Shown: piece after piece, positions 41,310 through 50,457 of the stretch
Position numbering within the stretch: position 1 is the stretch's first letter
How the letters are laid out: each line of letters begins with the position of its first letter
Source: Simiduia sp. 21SJ11W-1
Lineage (GTDB): Bacteria; Pseudomonadota; Gammaproteobacteria; Pseudomonadales; Cellvibrionaceae
Direction: 5' to 3'
Length of the DNA: 64,000 bases
Assembly: GCF_024138675.1 (NCBI RefSeq)
Contig: NZ_CP090959.1
Coordinates: forward strand, 744,001-808,000
Program-made: the position numbers and the translations under genes
Notes under the pieces: model-generated
The model's input: only the letters and a program-made list of their open reading frames with translations
What the model was told of the DNA's origin: nothing
Database searches by the model: none

Positions 41310-42116
41310 GTGACCGATTTCTATCACAAGGCGCGCAAGCGTTTTGGCCAAAACTTTTTAATTGATCAGGGCATTATCGGGCGCATTGCGCGCGCGGTGG
41401 GCGCCAGGCCCGAGGAGCAAGTGGTGGAAATCGGCCCCGGCAAGGGCGCCATAACCGAGCTGCTGATTGCCGACTGCCCGCACCTGAAGGTGGTGGAACT
41501 AGACCGCGATCTGATCCCCTGGCTTAAGGTAAAGTTTGAGCAATACCCCGATTTCGAGGTGATCGCCAACGATGCCCTTAAGGTGGATTTTGGCGCCTTG
41601 GCTGGCAACCGGCCGCTGCGCATTGTGGGCAACCTGCCCTACAACATTTCCACGCCCTTGATCTTTCACCTGTTGAGCTTTGTAGGCCAAGTGCAAGACA
41701 TGCACTTTATGCTGCAAAAAGAAGTGGTGCAGCGCATGGGGGCGGAGCCCGGCTCCAAGGCCTATGGGCGGCTCTCGATCATGGTGCAGTATTGGTGCCG
41801 GGTGGAGTATTTGTTCGATGTGGGCCCGCAGTGTTTCTCGCCCGCGCCCAAGGTGGATTCCGCCATTGTGCGGCTCACCCCCCGCGCCGAGCCCGAGGTG
41901 GCGGTGCATGACCACAAGGTGCTGCAAGAGTTGGTTACCGCGGCTTTCTCCCAGCGTCGCAAAACCCTGCGCAACACCTTAAAGCAGCTGATGAGCGTTG
42001 AGGCCATAGAGCAGCTGGATTTTGATACCAGCCGCCGGCCGGAAACTATCTCGGTTGCCGAGTTTGTGGGCCTGGCAAACCATTTGCTGGCCTTGCGCGA
42101 GGCGGGAGTAGCCTAG
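41310..42116 (+). CDS. rsmA: 16S rRNA (adenine1518/1519-N6) dimethyltransferase
   Basis: The protein has 268 residues (E. coli KsgA 273) from a GTG at 41310 with AGGA seven bases upstream. RsmA dimethylates two adjacent adenosines in 16S helix 45, a late 30S quality-control step. Motifs are KRFGQNFLID, the SAM-binding VVEIGPGKGAITE, and the catalytic NLPYNIS. FSPAPKVDSAIVRL and FSQRRKTLRNTL are family blocks. The ATG of the longer frame at 41247 lies inside pdxA. The stop overlaps apaG by one base. Confidence 0.97.
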   Translation: MTDFYHKARKRFGQNFLIDQGIIGRIARAVGARPEEQVVEIGPGKGAITELLIADCPHLKVVELDRDLIPWLKVKFEQYPDFEVIANDALKVDFGALAGNRPLRIVGNLPYNISTPLIFHLLSFVGQVQDMHFMLQKEVVQRMGAEPGSKAYGRLSIMVQYWCRVEYLFDVGPQCFSPAPKVDSAIVRLTPRAEPEVAVHDHKVLQELVTAAFSQRRKTLRNTLKQLMSVEAIEQLDFDTSRRPETISVAEFVGLANHLLALREAGVA

Positions 42117-42490
42117 TGGCCAAAGACGACATCCGCATCCAGGTAAAGAGCCTGTATCTGCCCGACCAGTCAGACCCCAAGGCCCGGCGCTTTGTGTTTG
42201 CCTACACTATCAAGATTAAAAACGCCGGGGCCGAGCCCGCCAAGCTGATGAGCCGGCATTGGAAAATTCTGGACGGCAACAACCAGCTTGAAGAAGTGCG
42301 CGGCGACGGCGTAATTGGCGAGCAGCCGCGCCTGTTGCCCGGTGGTGAGTTCACCTACAGCTCCGGTGCGATTCTAAAAACCCCCACCGGCACCATGGAG
42401 GGCAGCTACCGCTTCCGCACCGACGACGGCCGCCAGTTCGAGGCGCCCATCCCCCTGTTTGCCTTGGCCATGCCCGGAGCCCTGCATTAA
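42116..42490 (+). CDS. apaG: ApaG domain protein
   Basis: The protein has 124 residues (E. coli 125) with an immunoglobulin/fibronectin III-like fold. The start is a GTG overlapping the rsmA TAG by one base, with GGGAG upstream. FVFAYTIKIKNAGAEPAKLMSRHW and VRGDGVIGEQPRLLPGGEF are the family signatures. The biochemical role is unclear, although ApaG domains bind pyrophosphate-containing ligands. The stop overlaps the apaH ATG by one base, so translation of the three genes is probably coupled. Confidence 0.96.
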   Translation: MAKDDIRIQVKSLYLPDQSDPKARRFVFAYTIKIKNAGAEPAKLMSRHWKILDGNNQLEEVRGDGVIGEQPRLLPGGEFTYSSGAILKTPTGTMEGSYRFRTDDGRQFEAPIPLFALAMPGALH

Positions 42491-43305
42491 TGGCCACCTA
42501 TGCCGTGGGCGATATTCAGGGCTGCTTTGAACCCCTGCAGCGCCTGCTGGCTGAGGTGAACTTCAACCCCGCACAAGACACCCTCTGGGTGGCCGGCGAT
42601 CTGGTTAACCGCGGGCCGGATTCCCTGGCGGTTATCCGTTTTTTAAGGAGCCTGGGTGATGCGGTGGTGCCGGTGCTCGGCAACCACGACCTGCACTTTT
42701 TGGCAGTGGCCGAGGGCGTGAAGCCGCCCTCAAAGGGCGACACGCTAGAGGATTTACTGGCAGCGCCAGAGCTTGCCGACATTGTGCAATGGCTGCGTGG
42801 CCTGCCGTTGATTCACCAAGACAAAGCCCTGGGTTACACCATGGTGCACGCCGGCATTCCGCCGCAGTGGGGTATCAAAAAGGCGCTAAAGCGTGCCCGC
42901 GAGGTGGAGCAGGTGTTGCAAAGCGGCGATTACCGGCGCTTTTTGAAAGCCATGTATGGCAACACGCCCGCCGGTTGGCGCAAAGGCTTGCGCGGCATGA
43001 AGCGTTTGCGAGTCATTACTAACTATTTCACCCGCATGCGCTTTTGCGCCCCCGATGGCGAATTGGATATCACCAATAAATCGGCCCCCATGGGCGTAAA
43101 CCTGGGCTTTGCGCCCTGGTACGCGCTGGAAAATCGCAAGAGCCGTGGCCACAGGATTATTTTCGGCCATTGGGCGGCACTGGAAGGCGCGGTGAGCGAG
43201 CCCGATATCTTCGCGCTCGACACGGGTTGTGTCTGGGGTGGCTGCCTGACCCTCCTGCGTTTGGAGGATCAGGCGCGCTTTCAGGTGAGCTGCAAGGCAG
43301 GCTAG
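42490..43305 (+). CDS. apaH: Bis(5'-nucleosyl)-tetraphosphatase, symmetrical
   Basis: The protein has 271 residues (E. coli 280). ApaH hydrolyses Ap4A to two ADP and removes Np4 caps from RNA. The calcineurin-like metal site is visible as VGDIQGC, WVAGDLVNRGPDSL, LGNHDLHFLAVAEG and MVHAGIPPQW, with FGHWAALEG near the end. It ends the lptD-apaH run. Its TAG stop shares a CTAG palindrome with the stop of the convergent galE. Confidence 0.97.
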   Translation: MATYAVGDIQGCFEPLQRLLAEVNFNPAQDTLWVAGDLVNRGPDSLAVIRFLRSLGDAVVPVLGNHDLHFLAVAEGVKPPSKGDTLEDLLAAPELADIVQWLRGLPLIHQDKALGYTMVHAGIPPQWGIKKALKRAREVEQVLQSGDYRRFLKAMYGNTPAGWRKGLRGMKRLRVITNYFTRMRFCAPDGELDITNKSAPMGVNLGFAPWYALENRKSRGHRIIFGHWAALEGAVSEPDIFALDTGCVWGGCLTLLRLEDQARFQVSCKAG

Positions 43306-44309
43306 CTGCCGTAACCCGCTGGATTTTGCTCGGTCCAGCGCCAGCTGTCTTCTACCATGGTGCGCAAATCAAACTCCGCCCGCCAACCGATGTACTCGGC
43401 GGCCTTTGCTGGGTCTGCGTAACAGGTGGCCAGGTCGCCCGCCCGGCGCGGCTTGATGGCGACATTAATCTCAGCGCCACTCACTTCCCGATAGGCTTTT
43501 ACCACATCCATTACGCTGTAGCCTTGGCCGGTGCCAAGGTTGACTACCTGGCAGCCCGAGCCCATGTTTTCCATGGCCTTGAGGTGGCCGCGGGCGAGAT
43601 CCACCACGTGGATGTAATCGCGCACGCCAGTGCCATCCGGGGTGGGGTAGTCGTCGCCAAACACGGGCAGCTCTGGCAAGCGGCCGATGGCAACGCGCGC
43701 CACATAGGGCACCAAATTGTTGGGAATGCCGTTCGGGTCTTCGCCAATCAGGCCACTGGGGTGTGCGCCAATGGGGTTGAAGTAGCGCAGCAGCCAGATG
43801 CGCCAGCGGTTGTCGCTGGCGGCCAGGTCAGCCAGCACCTGCTCAAGCATCAATTTGGTGCGCCCATAGGGGTTAATGGCAGCAAGCGGCGAGCTTTCGG
43901 TGAGCGGCACCTTGGCCTCGGGGGAATACACGGTGGCAGAGGAGCTGAACACCAGGTCAAAAACACCGTGGGCGGCCATAACCTCCAGCAGCGTAAGCGT
44001 GCCGGCAATGTTGTTCTGGTAATAACTCAAAGGAATTTGAGACGACTCACCCACGGCTTTAAGGCCTGCAAAGTGAATCACCTGCAGGATCTGGTGCTCG
44101 CCGAAGATGCGGGTCAGCGCGGCTTTATCGCAGATGTCTGCTTGATAAAACGCCACCGCTTGGCCGGTGATTTGCTGCACCCGCTTGAGCGATTCGGCCT
44201 GACTATTGCAGAGGTTATCCACAACCACCACCTGGTGGCCGGCCAGCTGCAGTTCGACGATGGTGTGGCTGCCGATAAACCCGGCGCCCCCGGTAACCAA
44301 TACCGTCAT
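43302..44309 (-). CDS. galE: UDP-glucose 4-epimerase
   Basis: The protein has 335 residues (E. coli 338). GalE interconverts UDP-glucose and UDP-galactose through a bound NAD. The Rossmann motif is VTGGAGFIGSHTIVEL. The catalytic Ser/Tyr-x3-Lys appear in FSSSATVYS and YGRTKLMLEQ. NPIGAHPSGLIGEDPNG and VRDYIHVVDLA are typical of the family. The ATG at 44309 has AGGGACAG upstream; the frame open to 44432 is not coding-like. It stands alone, so a cell-envelope or exopolysaccharide role is more likely than galactose catabolism. Confidence 0.95.
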   Translation of the reverse strand: MTVLVTGGAGFIGSHTIVELQLAGHQVVVVDNLCNSQAESLKRVQQITGQAVAFYQADICDKAALTRIFGEHQILQVIHFAGLKAVGESSQIPLSYYQNNIAGTLTLLEVMAAHGVFDLVFSSSATVYSPEAKVPLTESSPLAAINPYGRTKLMLEQVLADLAASDNRWRIWLLRYFNPIGAHPSGLIGEDPNGIPNNLVPYVARVAIGRLPELPVFGDDYPTPDGTGVRDYIHVVDLARGHLKAMENMGSGCQVVNLGTGQGYSVMDVVKAYREVSGAEINVAIKPRRAGDLATCYADPAKAAEYIGWRAEFDLRTMVEDSWRWTEQNPAGYGS

Positions 44310-44402
44310 GTGATCTGTCCCTGTATGCGTTGAATAAAGCGCCATTGTAACCGCAAAGGGCAGGGGCTGGGCAAAGACCTTAGAGGTCGTTTGTGAGTTA
44401 CT

Positions 44403-44419
44403 TTGGCGTGAAATGCGCA
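44403..44419 (+). promoter_or_regulatory. Weak sigma-54-like site upstream of prkA
   Basis: TTGGCGTGAAATGCGCA has GG and GC ten bases apart and keeps TTGGC and GCA of the -24/-12 consensus. The -12 half has GC where TT is expected. E. coli yeaGH belongs to the nitrogen-stress (NtrC) regulon, so the site is worth noting, but the match is partial. Confidence 0.25.
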
Positions 44420-44510
44420 AGCGCCTGACCAACGGTTGAACAATTTGATCGCGCAGTGGTCTGTGTGAAAATAATTAATGAATGTGTCTGCTAACGCGCC
44501 AGATTACCGA

Positions 44511-44520
44511 CTATGCTTAA
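44511..44520 (+). promoter_or_regulatory. Sigma-S-type extended -10 upstream of prkA
   Basis: CTATGCTTAA matches the CTAYRCTTAA pattern of sigma-S promoters exactly. A start near 44524 would leave a leader of about 118 bases before the prkA ATG. E. coli yeaGH is sigma-S dependent, which agrees. No good -35 is seen, which is common for sigma-S. Confidence 0.5.
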
Positions 44521-44642
44521 ACCAAGCGCCAATTATTTCATGGGCCAGCAGTGCTGCCGGTGAACCAGTAAAAGGATTAAAAACGTAATTCAAACAGTCA
44601 GTTAAAAAAGCTTTCCGGCTTTCAAGGTAAAGGAGCGATTTG

Positions 44643-46565
44643 ATGAGCATTTTCAGCCATTACCAGGACCGTTACGAAGCAACCCAGCAAGAGGAAATGA
44701 CAATCCAGGAGTATCTGGATTTGTGCAAGCAAGAGCCTCGAGCCTACGCCACCGCCGCCGAGCGCATGCTAGCTGCCATCGGTGAACCGGAGCTGGTTGA
44801 TACCTCCCGCGATTCGCGACTGAGTCGCATTTTCTCCAACAAAATCATCAAGCGATACCCGGTCTTTGATGAGTTCTACGGCATGGAAGAAGCCATAGAA
44901 CAAATCGTCTCCTTTTTTAAGCACGCAGCCCAAGGGCTGGAAGAGCGAAAACAAATTCTTTACCTGCTGGGCCCGGTGGGCGGCGGTAAATCCTCCCTTG
45001 CCGAAAAACTCAAAGCGCTCATGCAGCAAGAGCCCATTTATTGCATCAAAGGCTCGCCGGTATTTGAGTCGCCCCTGGGGTTATTTAACCCCGATGAAGA
45101 CGGCGCTATTCTTGAAGAAGATTACGGTATTCCCCGCCGTTATATCAAAACCATCATGTCGCCATGGGCCTCCAAGCGGCTGCAGGAATTTCGTGGCGAC
45201 ATCAGCCAGTTCAAGGTGGTCAAACTCTACCCCTCCATTCTGAACCAGATTGCCATTACCAAAACCGAACCCGGTGATGAAAACAACCAGGATATCTCCT
45301 CGCTGGTGGGCAAGGTGGATATCCGAAAGCTCGAAGAGTTTCCCCAAAACGACCCGGATGCCTATTCATTTTCCGGCGGCTTGTGCCGGGCCAATCAGGG
45401 CTTGATGGAATTTGTGGAGATGTTCAAGGCCCCTATCAAAGTGTTGCACCCCTTGCTTACCGCAACCCAAGAGGGCAACTTCAACTCCACAGAAGGCCTG
45501 GGTGCGATCCCCTTTGAAGGCGTTGTGTTGGCGCACTCAAATGAATCCGAGTGGCAGACGTTTAAGAACAACAAAAACAATGAAGCCTTTATCGACCGTG
45601 TGTACATTGTCAAGGTGCCCTATTGTTTGCGGGTGTCTGAAGAGGTGAAAATTTATGACAAGCTGTTGGAAAACAGCTCACTCAAGGGTTACCCCTGCGC
45701 GCCCGATACGCTTAACATGCTGGCCAAGTTCACCGTGCTTTCGCGCCTGAAGGAGCCTGAAAATTCCAACCTGTTTTCGAAAATGCGCATCTACGACGGT
45801 GAAAACCTGAAAGATACAGATCCAAAAGCAAAATCCATGCAGGAGTATCGCGATAGTGCCGGTGTAGATGAAGGCATGAACGGCTTGTCTACCCGCTTTG
45901 CCTTTAAAATTCTCTCCAAGGTGTTTAATTTCGACCCAACCGAAGTAGCCGCCAACCCCGTGCACTTGTTGTATGTGCTGGAGCAGCGAATAGAGCAAGA
46001 GCAATTTCAACCCGAGGTGCGCGAGCGCTACCTGTCTTTCATCAAGGAGTACCTGGCGCCACGTTATGTAGAGTTTATCGGCAAAGAAATTCAAACGGCT
46101 TATTTGGAATCTTACACAGAGTACGGGCAGAATATTTTTGACCGCTATGTTCTCTATGCGGACTTCTGGATTCAGGATCAGGAATACCGCGACCCTGAAA
46201 CCGGCGAGATACTGAATCGCGCTTCGCTGAACGAAGAACTCGAGAAAATCGAGAAACCTGCAGGCATCAGTAACCCCAAAGATTTCCGTAACGAGGTGGT
46301 GAACTTTGTTTTGCGCGCACGCGCCAATAACCAGGGCAAGAACCCTATGTGGAACAGCTATGAAAAGCTGCGCACAGTCATCGAGAAGAAAATGTTCTCC
46401 AACACGGAAGATCTGCTGCCGGTGATTTCTTTCAATGCTAAGGCGTCTGCCGACGACAAGAAAAAACACCAGGATTTTGTCGCCCGCATGACCGAGCGAG
46501 GTTACACGGAAAAGCAAGTGCGGTTGCTGTCTGATTGGTATTTGCGGGTGCGTAAGTCGCAGTAA
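44643..46565 (+). CDS. prkA: PrkA family serine protein kinase (YeaG)
   Basis: The protein has 640 residues (E. coli YeaG 644). An N-terminal AAA-like domain has the P-loop LLGPVGGGKSSLAEKL at about residues 103-118. A C-terminal kinase-like region follows. Family blocks include RIFSNKIIKRYPVF, FYGMEEAIEQIVSFFKHAAQG and SAGVDEGMNGLSTRFAFKIL. In enterics YeaG works with YeaH in starvation and stress adaptation. It is the first of three genes, followed by yeaH and the SpoVR-family gene, a widely conserved operon. The ATG at 44643 follows AAAGGAG; the TTG one codon earlier is less likely. Confidence 0.96.
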   Translation: MSIFSHYQDRYEATQQEEMTIQEYLDLCKQEPRAYATAAERMLAAIGEPELVDTSRDSRLSRIFSNKIIKRYPVFDEFYGMEEAIEQIVSFFKHAAQGLEERKQILYLLGPVGGGKSSLAEKLKALMQQEPIYCIKGSPVFESPLGLFNPDEDGAILEEDYGIPRRYIKTIMSPWASKRLQEFRGDISQFKVVKLYPSILNQIAITKTEPGDENNQDISSLVGKVDIRKLEEFPQNDPDAYSFSGGLCRANQGLMEFVEMFKAPIKVLHPLLTATQEGNFNSTEGLGAIPFEGVVLAHSNESEWQTFKNNKNNEAFIDRVYIVKVPYCLRVSEEVKIYDKLLENSSLKGYPCAPDTLNMLAKFTVLSRLKEPENSNLFSKMRIYDGENLKDTDPKAKSMQEYRDSAGVDEGMNGLSTRFAFKILSKVFNFDPTEVAANPVHLLYVLEQRIEQEQFQPEVRERYLSFIKEYLAPRYVEFIGKEIQTAYLESYTEYGQNIFDRYVLYADFWIQDQEYRDPETGEILNRASLNEELEKIEKPAGISNPKDFRNEVVNFVLRARANNQGKNPMWNSYEKLRTVIEKKMFSNTEDLLPVISFNAKASADDKKKHQDFVARMTERGYTEKQVRLLSDWYLRVRKSQ

Positions 46566-46589
46566 ATTGATCGAAACCGAGGTACACGA

Positions 46590-47873
46590 ATGAGCTATGT
46601 TGTCGATCGTCGCCTGAACGGTAAGAACAAGAGTACTGTTAATCGCCAACGCTTTTTACGCCGTTACCGCGACCATATTAAAAAGGCGGTATCTGACGCG
46701 GTTAATAACCGCTCCATCACCGATGTGGAGCGGGGCGAAAAAATCAGTATTCCTACGCGCGATATCAGTGAGCCCGTATTTCACCACGGCCGGGGAGGGC
46801 GCAACGAGCGCGTGCACCCAGGTAATAAGGAGTTCACCGCAGGCGACCGCATACCCAGGCCCCAGGGCGGTGGTGGTGGCGGTGGTGCAGGGGAGGGTGC
46901 CAGTGATCAGGGCGAAGGCATGGATGACTTCGTTTTCCAGATCACACAGGAAGAGTTTTTAGACTTCATGTTTGATGATCTGGAGCTTCCGAACTTGGTT
47001 AAACGCCAGCTCTCGGGCTCTGAAGAGTTTAAATTTCACCGTGCAGGCGTTGCCAATGAAGGCAACCCCGGGCGCATAAACGTTGTGCGCAGCCTGCGTG
47101 CGGCCAATGCCAGACGTATTGCCCTGGGCGGCCAAAAGCGGCGCAGGTTACGTGAATGCGAAGCCCAGCTTGCAGAGCTAATGGCGATAGATGAAGTGCT
47201 GCGTGACCACAAAGCGGTTGCCGCGCTTGAAGATGAGATTACACAACTGCAGGCGCGCTTGAAAAAGGTGCCTTGGCTTGATGATTTTGACATCAAGTAC
47301 AATCTATTGGTAAAGCACCCCATCCCAAAATCCAAAGCGGTGATGTTTTGCTTGATGGACGTCTCGGGCTCCATGACCCAAGACACCAAAGACATGGCCA
47401 AGCGCTTTTTCATCTTGTTGTATTTGTTTTTGCAGCGCAATTACGAGCGTACCGAAGTGGTGTTTATTCGCCACCACACCAGTGCCAAGGAAGTAGACGA
47501 ACAGGATTTTTTCTACAGCCGAGAAACCGGCGGTACTATTGTATCCAGCGCATTAAAACTGATGGATGAAGTGGTGGCAGATCGCTACTCGCCAGAGGAG
47601 TGGAATATCTATGGCGCCCAGGCCAGCGATGGCGATAACTGGAACGACGATTCAAGCGTGTGCCGGGATTTAATGTTGAGCAAAATTTTGCCCAAAAGCC
47701 AGTACTTTGCCTACATCGAAATTACGCCCCGTCAACATCAGGCGCTGTGGGAAGAGTACGCCAAGGTGGCAAACTCCCAGCCCGATGGCTTTGCCATGCA
47801 ACAAATTAAAACCGCGGCCGACATCTACCCCGTGTTCCGTGAACTTTTCCAGAAGAAATCCCATGACGCATAG
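46590..47873 (+). CDS. yeaH: YeaH/DUF444 protein
   Basis: The protein has 427 residues, identical in length to E. coli YeaH. It has no known enzymatic activity. The N-terminal half is basic and Gly-rich ([15 protein letters not shown]). The C-terminal half contains a von Willebrand A-like domain with the metal-site pattern DVSGSM ([16 protein letters not shown]). The pattern [20 protein letters not shown] is also conserved. It is the partner of PrkA in stress adaptation. The last 11 bases overlap the start of the SpoVR-family gene. Confidence 0.95.
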   Translation: MSYVVDRRLNGKNKSTVNRQRFLRRYRDHIKKAVSDAVNNRSITDVERGEKISIPTRDISEPVFHHGRGGRNERVHPGNKEFTAGDRIPRPQGGGGGGGAGEGASDQGEGMDDFVFQITQEEFLDFMFDDLELPNLVKRQLSGSEEFKFHRAGVANEGNPGRINVVRSLRAANARRIALGGQKRRRLRECEAQLAELMAIDEVLRDHKAVAALEDEITQLQARLKKVPWLDDFDIKYNLLVKHPIPKSKAVMFCLMDVSGSMTQDTKDMAKRFFILLYLFLQRNYERTEVVFIRHHTSAKEVDEQDFFYSRETGGTIVSSALKLMDEVVADRYSPEEWNIYGAQASDGDNWNDDSSVCRDLMLSKILPKSQYFAYIEITPRQHQALWEEYAKVANSQPDGFAMQQIKTAADIYPVFRELFQKKSHDA

Positions 47874-49377
47874 CCCTATTTCTACCAGCTCCGAATGGAC
47901 CTTTGAGCTTATTTCGGAATACGACCAGGCCATTGCCGAGATTGCCAAAGAGTACGGCCTGGATACCTACCCCAACCAAATTGAGGTGATCAGCTCTGAG
48001 CAGATGATGGATGCATACGCCTCTGTGGGTATGCCCATTGGCTATAACCACTGGTCTTACGGCAAGCAATTTTTGAATGTTGAAAACTCCTACAAGCGCG
48101 GGCAAATGGGCTTGGCCTATGAAATTGTAATCAATTCCAACCCCTGTATTGCCTATTTGATGGAAGAAAACACCATGACCATGCAAGCGTTGGTTATTGC
48201 CCACGCCTGCTACGGCCATAACTCCTTTTTTAAGGGCAACTACCTGTTTCGGGCTTGGACCGATGCAGATTCCATCATCGACTACCTGGTGTTTGCAAAA
48301 AATTACATTGCCGAGTGTGAATCGCGCCACGGCATAGATGAGGTTGAGCGCATATTGGATTCGTGCCATGCACTTATGAATCACGGCGTGGATCGCTATA
48401 AGCGCCCCTATCCTATTTCTGCAGTAGAAGAGATTCAGCGCCAGGAAGAGCGAGCCAAGCATTTACAGCAGCAAGTGAATGACCTGTGGCGCACCATCCC
48501 CGTGGTGGAGGCGGAGAAGGCGGCCAAGCAGCAGCGGCGGTTCCCCGAGGAGCCGCAGGAAAATATTTTATATTTTATTGAAAAGCACGCGCCCCTGCTT
48601 GAGCCCTGGCAGCGGGAGCTGGTTAGAATTGTGCGCAAAATTGCGCAGTACTTTTACCCGCAACGTCAAACCCAGGTAATGAACGAAGGCTGGGCCACTT
48701 TTTGGCATTACACCTTGCTCAATACCTTATACGACCGGGGCAAAGTGACCGACGGCTTTATGATGGAGTTTCTACAAAGCCACACAAGCGTTATTTACCA
48801 GCCAGCGTTTGATAGCCCTTACTACTCTGGCATCAACCCCTACACCTTGGGCTTTAACATGATGTGTGATATCCGGCGCATGTGTGAACACCCAACGGAT
48901 GAAGATCGCAAGTGGTTCCCCGATTTGGTGGGCAGGCCCTGGCAGGAAACCCTGGATTTCGCCATGCGCAACTTCAAAGACGAAAGTTTTATTTTGCAGT
49001 ACCTTTCGCCCAAGCTCATTCGCGAGCTGAAATTATTTTCCATTGTTGACGACGATGCGGAAAGAGAAATTGTGGTTGATGCCATTCACGACGAGCAGGG
49101 CTATTTAGCGGTGCGCGAAGCGCTGGCGGGCAACTACAATCTGGGCAACCGCGAACCCAATATCCAGGTTTACAACGTGGATGTGCGCGGCGATCGCTCG
49201 CTGACCTTGCGCCACTATCAACACCTGCGCAAACCCATGGGCGGCTCTACAGAGGAGGTGCTCAAGCACGTGCACCGTTTGTGGGGGTTTGATGTGGTAT
49301 TGGAATCTGTGTGTGATGATCAGGTGACCCAAAGCTTTCGCTGCCCACCGGCCTCGCCAGACGAGGCGGCCGCCTAG
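47863..49377 (+). CDS. ycgB: SpoVR family protein (YcgB)
   Basis: The protein has 504 residues (E. coli YcgB about 510). The ATG at 47863 lies inside the last 11 bases of yeaH. Signature blocks are [48 protein letters not shown] and [12 protein letters not shown], which contain several conserved His/Glu residues. Bacillus SpoVR is needed for spore cortex formation. In non-spore-formers the role is unknown but follows the PrkA-YeaH stress operon. Two tandem 20-base repeats begin right at its stop codon. Confidence 0.95.
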   Translation: MTHSPISTSSEWTFELISEYDQAIAEIAKEYGLDTYPNQIEVISSEQMMDAYASVGMPIGYNHWSYGKQFLNVENSYKRGQMGLAYEIVINSNPCIAYLMEENTMTMQALVIAHACYGHNSFFKGNYLFRAWTDADSIIDYLVFAKNYIAECESRHGIDEVERILDSCHALMNHGVDRYKRPYPISAVEEIQRQEERAKHLQQQVNDLWRTIPVVEAEKAAKQQRRFPEEPQENILYFIEKHAPLLEPWQRELVRIVRKIAQYFYPQRQTQVMNEGWATFWHYTLLNTLYDRGKVTDGFMMEFLQSHTSVIYQPAFDSPYYSGINPYTLGFNMMCDIRRMCEHPTDEDRKWFPDLVGRPWQETLDFAMRNFKDESFILQYLSPKLIRELKLFSIVDDDAEREIVVDAIHDEQGYLAVREALAGNYNLGNREPNIQVYNVDVRGDRSLTLRHYQHLRKPMGGSTEEVLKHVHRLWGFDVVLESVCDDQVTQSFRCPPASPDEAAA

Positions 49378-49412
49378 GTACTAGCCCCACTACCTGGGTA
49401 CTAGCCCCACTA
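49377..49412. repeat. Tandem direct repeat after the SpoVR gene
   Basis: GGTACTAGCCCCACTA occurs at 49377-49392 and again at 49397-49412, a period of 20 bases. The first copy begins at the last base of the SpoVR-family stop codon. It may be slippage-derived or a regulator binding site for the 3' ends of two converging transcripts. Confidence 0.7.
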
Positions 49413-49430
49413 AGCGTCACCTGATTGTGA

Positions 49431-49700
49431 CTAAGCTTGGTTCAGCCAGCGCCAGGCCATCAATAGAAACAGGCCGTAGGCCACAAGGGTTGCGGGAAAG
49501 GTTTTGGTGCCCAGCAAAGTGCCTGCCCGGCGCTGCTGGCTGGCGAAGATCAAGGCGCTGGATACCACCCCTTGTAAGGCCAGCGTAAAGCCGATGCCCC
49601 GGCCTTCATGGGGCAGCCACTGGGGAGCCACAAGCCAAAGCGCAGCAAGGCACAGCGCCATGGCAATGTTGCACCAGCCAAAGTATTCAATAGCCTTCAA
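49431..49700 (-). CDS. Small membrane protein of unknown function
   Basis: The frame encodes 89 residues with three hydrophobic segments (IAMALCLAALWLVAPQWL, FTLALQGVVSSALIFA, TLVAYGLFLLMAWRWL). The start is a TTG at 49700 with GGGGG about 8 bases upstream. An ATG three bases further upstream is out of frame. It begins 16 bases after the response regulator stop on the same strand, so the two are probably cotranscribed. I recognise no family. Reality is supported by the membrane pattern and coupling only. Confidence 0.6.
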   Translation of the reverse strand: MKAIEYFGWCNIAMALCLAALWLVAPQWLPHEGRGIGFTLALQGVVSSALIFASQQRRAGTLLGTKTFPATLVAYGLFLLMAWRWLNQA

Positions 49701-49716
49701 ATCATTGCCCCCGGGC

Positions 49717-50307
49717 TTAGAGTGTTTCCAGGGCGGGTTGCCCTTCGCCTATCAACTCTGCAACCTTGGTGAGCAGCTCGCTGTTGTCGAAGGGTTTGGG
49801 AAGGATGTCGTCGGCGCCGGCGGTCATGGCGCGGTTCAGGCCTTCGCGGGTTTCCGCAGAAATCACCAGCACTTTCACCTGGCTGTGGTCTTCCTGCTCG
49901 CGAATGAAGTTGAGCACCTGATAGCCGTCCATGCCGGGCATTTTCAAATCCAATGTCACCAGCGCCGGGTTGTGCCGCATTAGCAGGGTGCCGGCAATAA
50001 ACCCGTCTTTAGCCACCTCAACCTCGTAGCCTGCACGCTTTAATGTGCGCCGTATGGCCGCTGCCATCTCTGGCTGATCTTCAATAATCAGTACCCGGTT
50101 GTTGGCGCCCACAAGCTCGGGCGGCACGGGCATGCTGTTGTCGCGCAAGAAGGTGACGAAATCCTGAGTTTGAATCCGGTGGTCTCCCCGCCCTGGCAAT
50201 TTATAGGCTTTTAGCCGGCCGCGCTCGATCCAGCGGATAACAGTGCGGAAGTTAACGCCACAGTACTTGGCGGCCTCGCCGGTGGTTAGAACCTGAATTT
50301 CACTCAT
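49717..50307 (-). CDS. Response regulator with N-terminal helix-turn-helix and C-terminal receiver
   Basis: The protein has 196 residues. Residues about 5-55 form an excisionase/MerR-like DNA-binding domain (LTTGEAAKYCGVNFRTVIRWIERGRLKAYK is split across this region). Residues about 70-190 form a receiver with RVLIIEDQPEMA, the phosphoacceptor in TLDLKMPGMDGYQVL, ISAETREG and the conserved lysine in LPKPFD. Most response regulators have the receiver first. This inverted order is known in a minor class. The receiver-histidine kinase 583 bases away on the other strand is a candidate partner. Confidence 0.92.
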   Translation of the reverse strand: MSEIQVLTTGEAAKYCGVNFRTVIRWIERGRLKAYKLPGRGDHRIQTQDFVTFLRDNSMPVPPELVGANNRVLIIEDQPEMAAAIRRTLKRAGYEVEVAKDGFIAGTLLMRHNPALVTLDLKMPGMDGYQVLNFIREQEDHSQVKVLVISAETREGLNRAMTAGADDILPKPFDNSELLTKVAELIGEGQPALETL

Positions 50308-50423
50308 ACAGAAGTCTGCTGGTGGGTTTGGACAATCACAGAATAGCCAATTTTTCTACTGACTTAAATGTCTAATGTGCTTTATGTATCAAATATCCAT
50401 AACGAATTGATATAATGTCACGA

Positions 50424-50451
50424 TTGACAGGTTAGTCAGAAAATGTAGAAT
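50424..50451 (+). promoter_or_regulatory. Sigma-70 promoter of the predicted RNA
   Basis: TTGACA (50424-50429) is followed after 16 bases by TAGAAT (50446-50451). The -35 is perfect and the -10 matches five of six positions. Transcription would begin near 50458. No coding frame of useful length follows before a terminator at 50772, so this promoter most likely drives a non-coding RNA. Confidence 0.7.
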
Positions 50452-50457
50452 GGTCAC

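Larger units (their letters stand above)
44310..44642. other. Divergent intergenic region galE / prkA
   Basis: These 333 bases hold no gene. They contain the prkA promoter region, with the two candidate promoter elements listed separately, and a strong Shine-Dalgarno (AAAGGAG, ending 44633) before the prkA ATG. I see no repeats or terminators. Confidence 0.7.
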
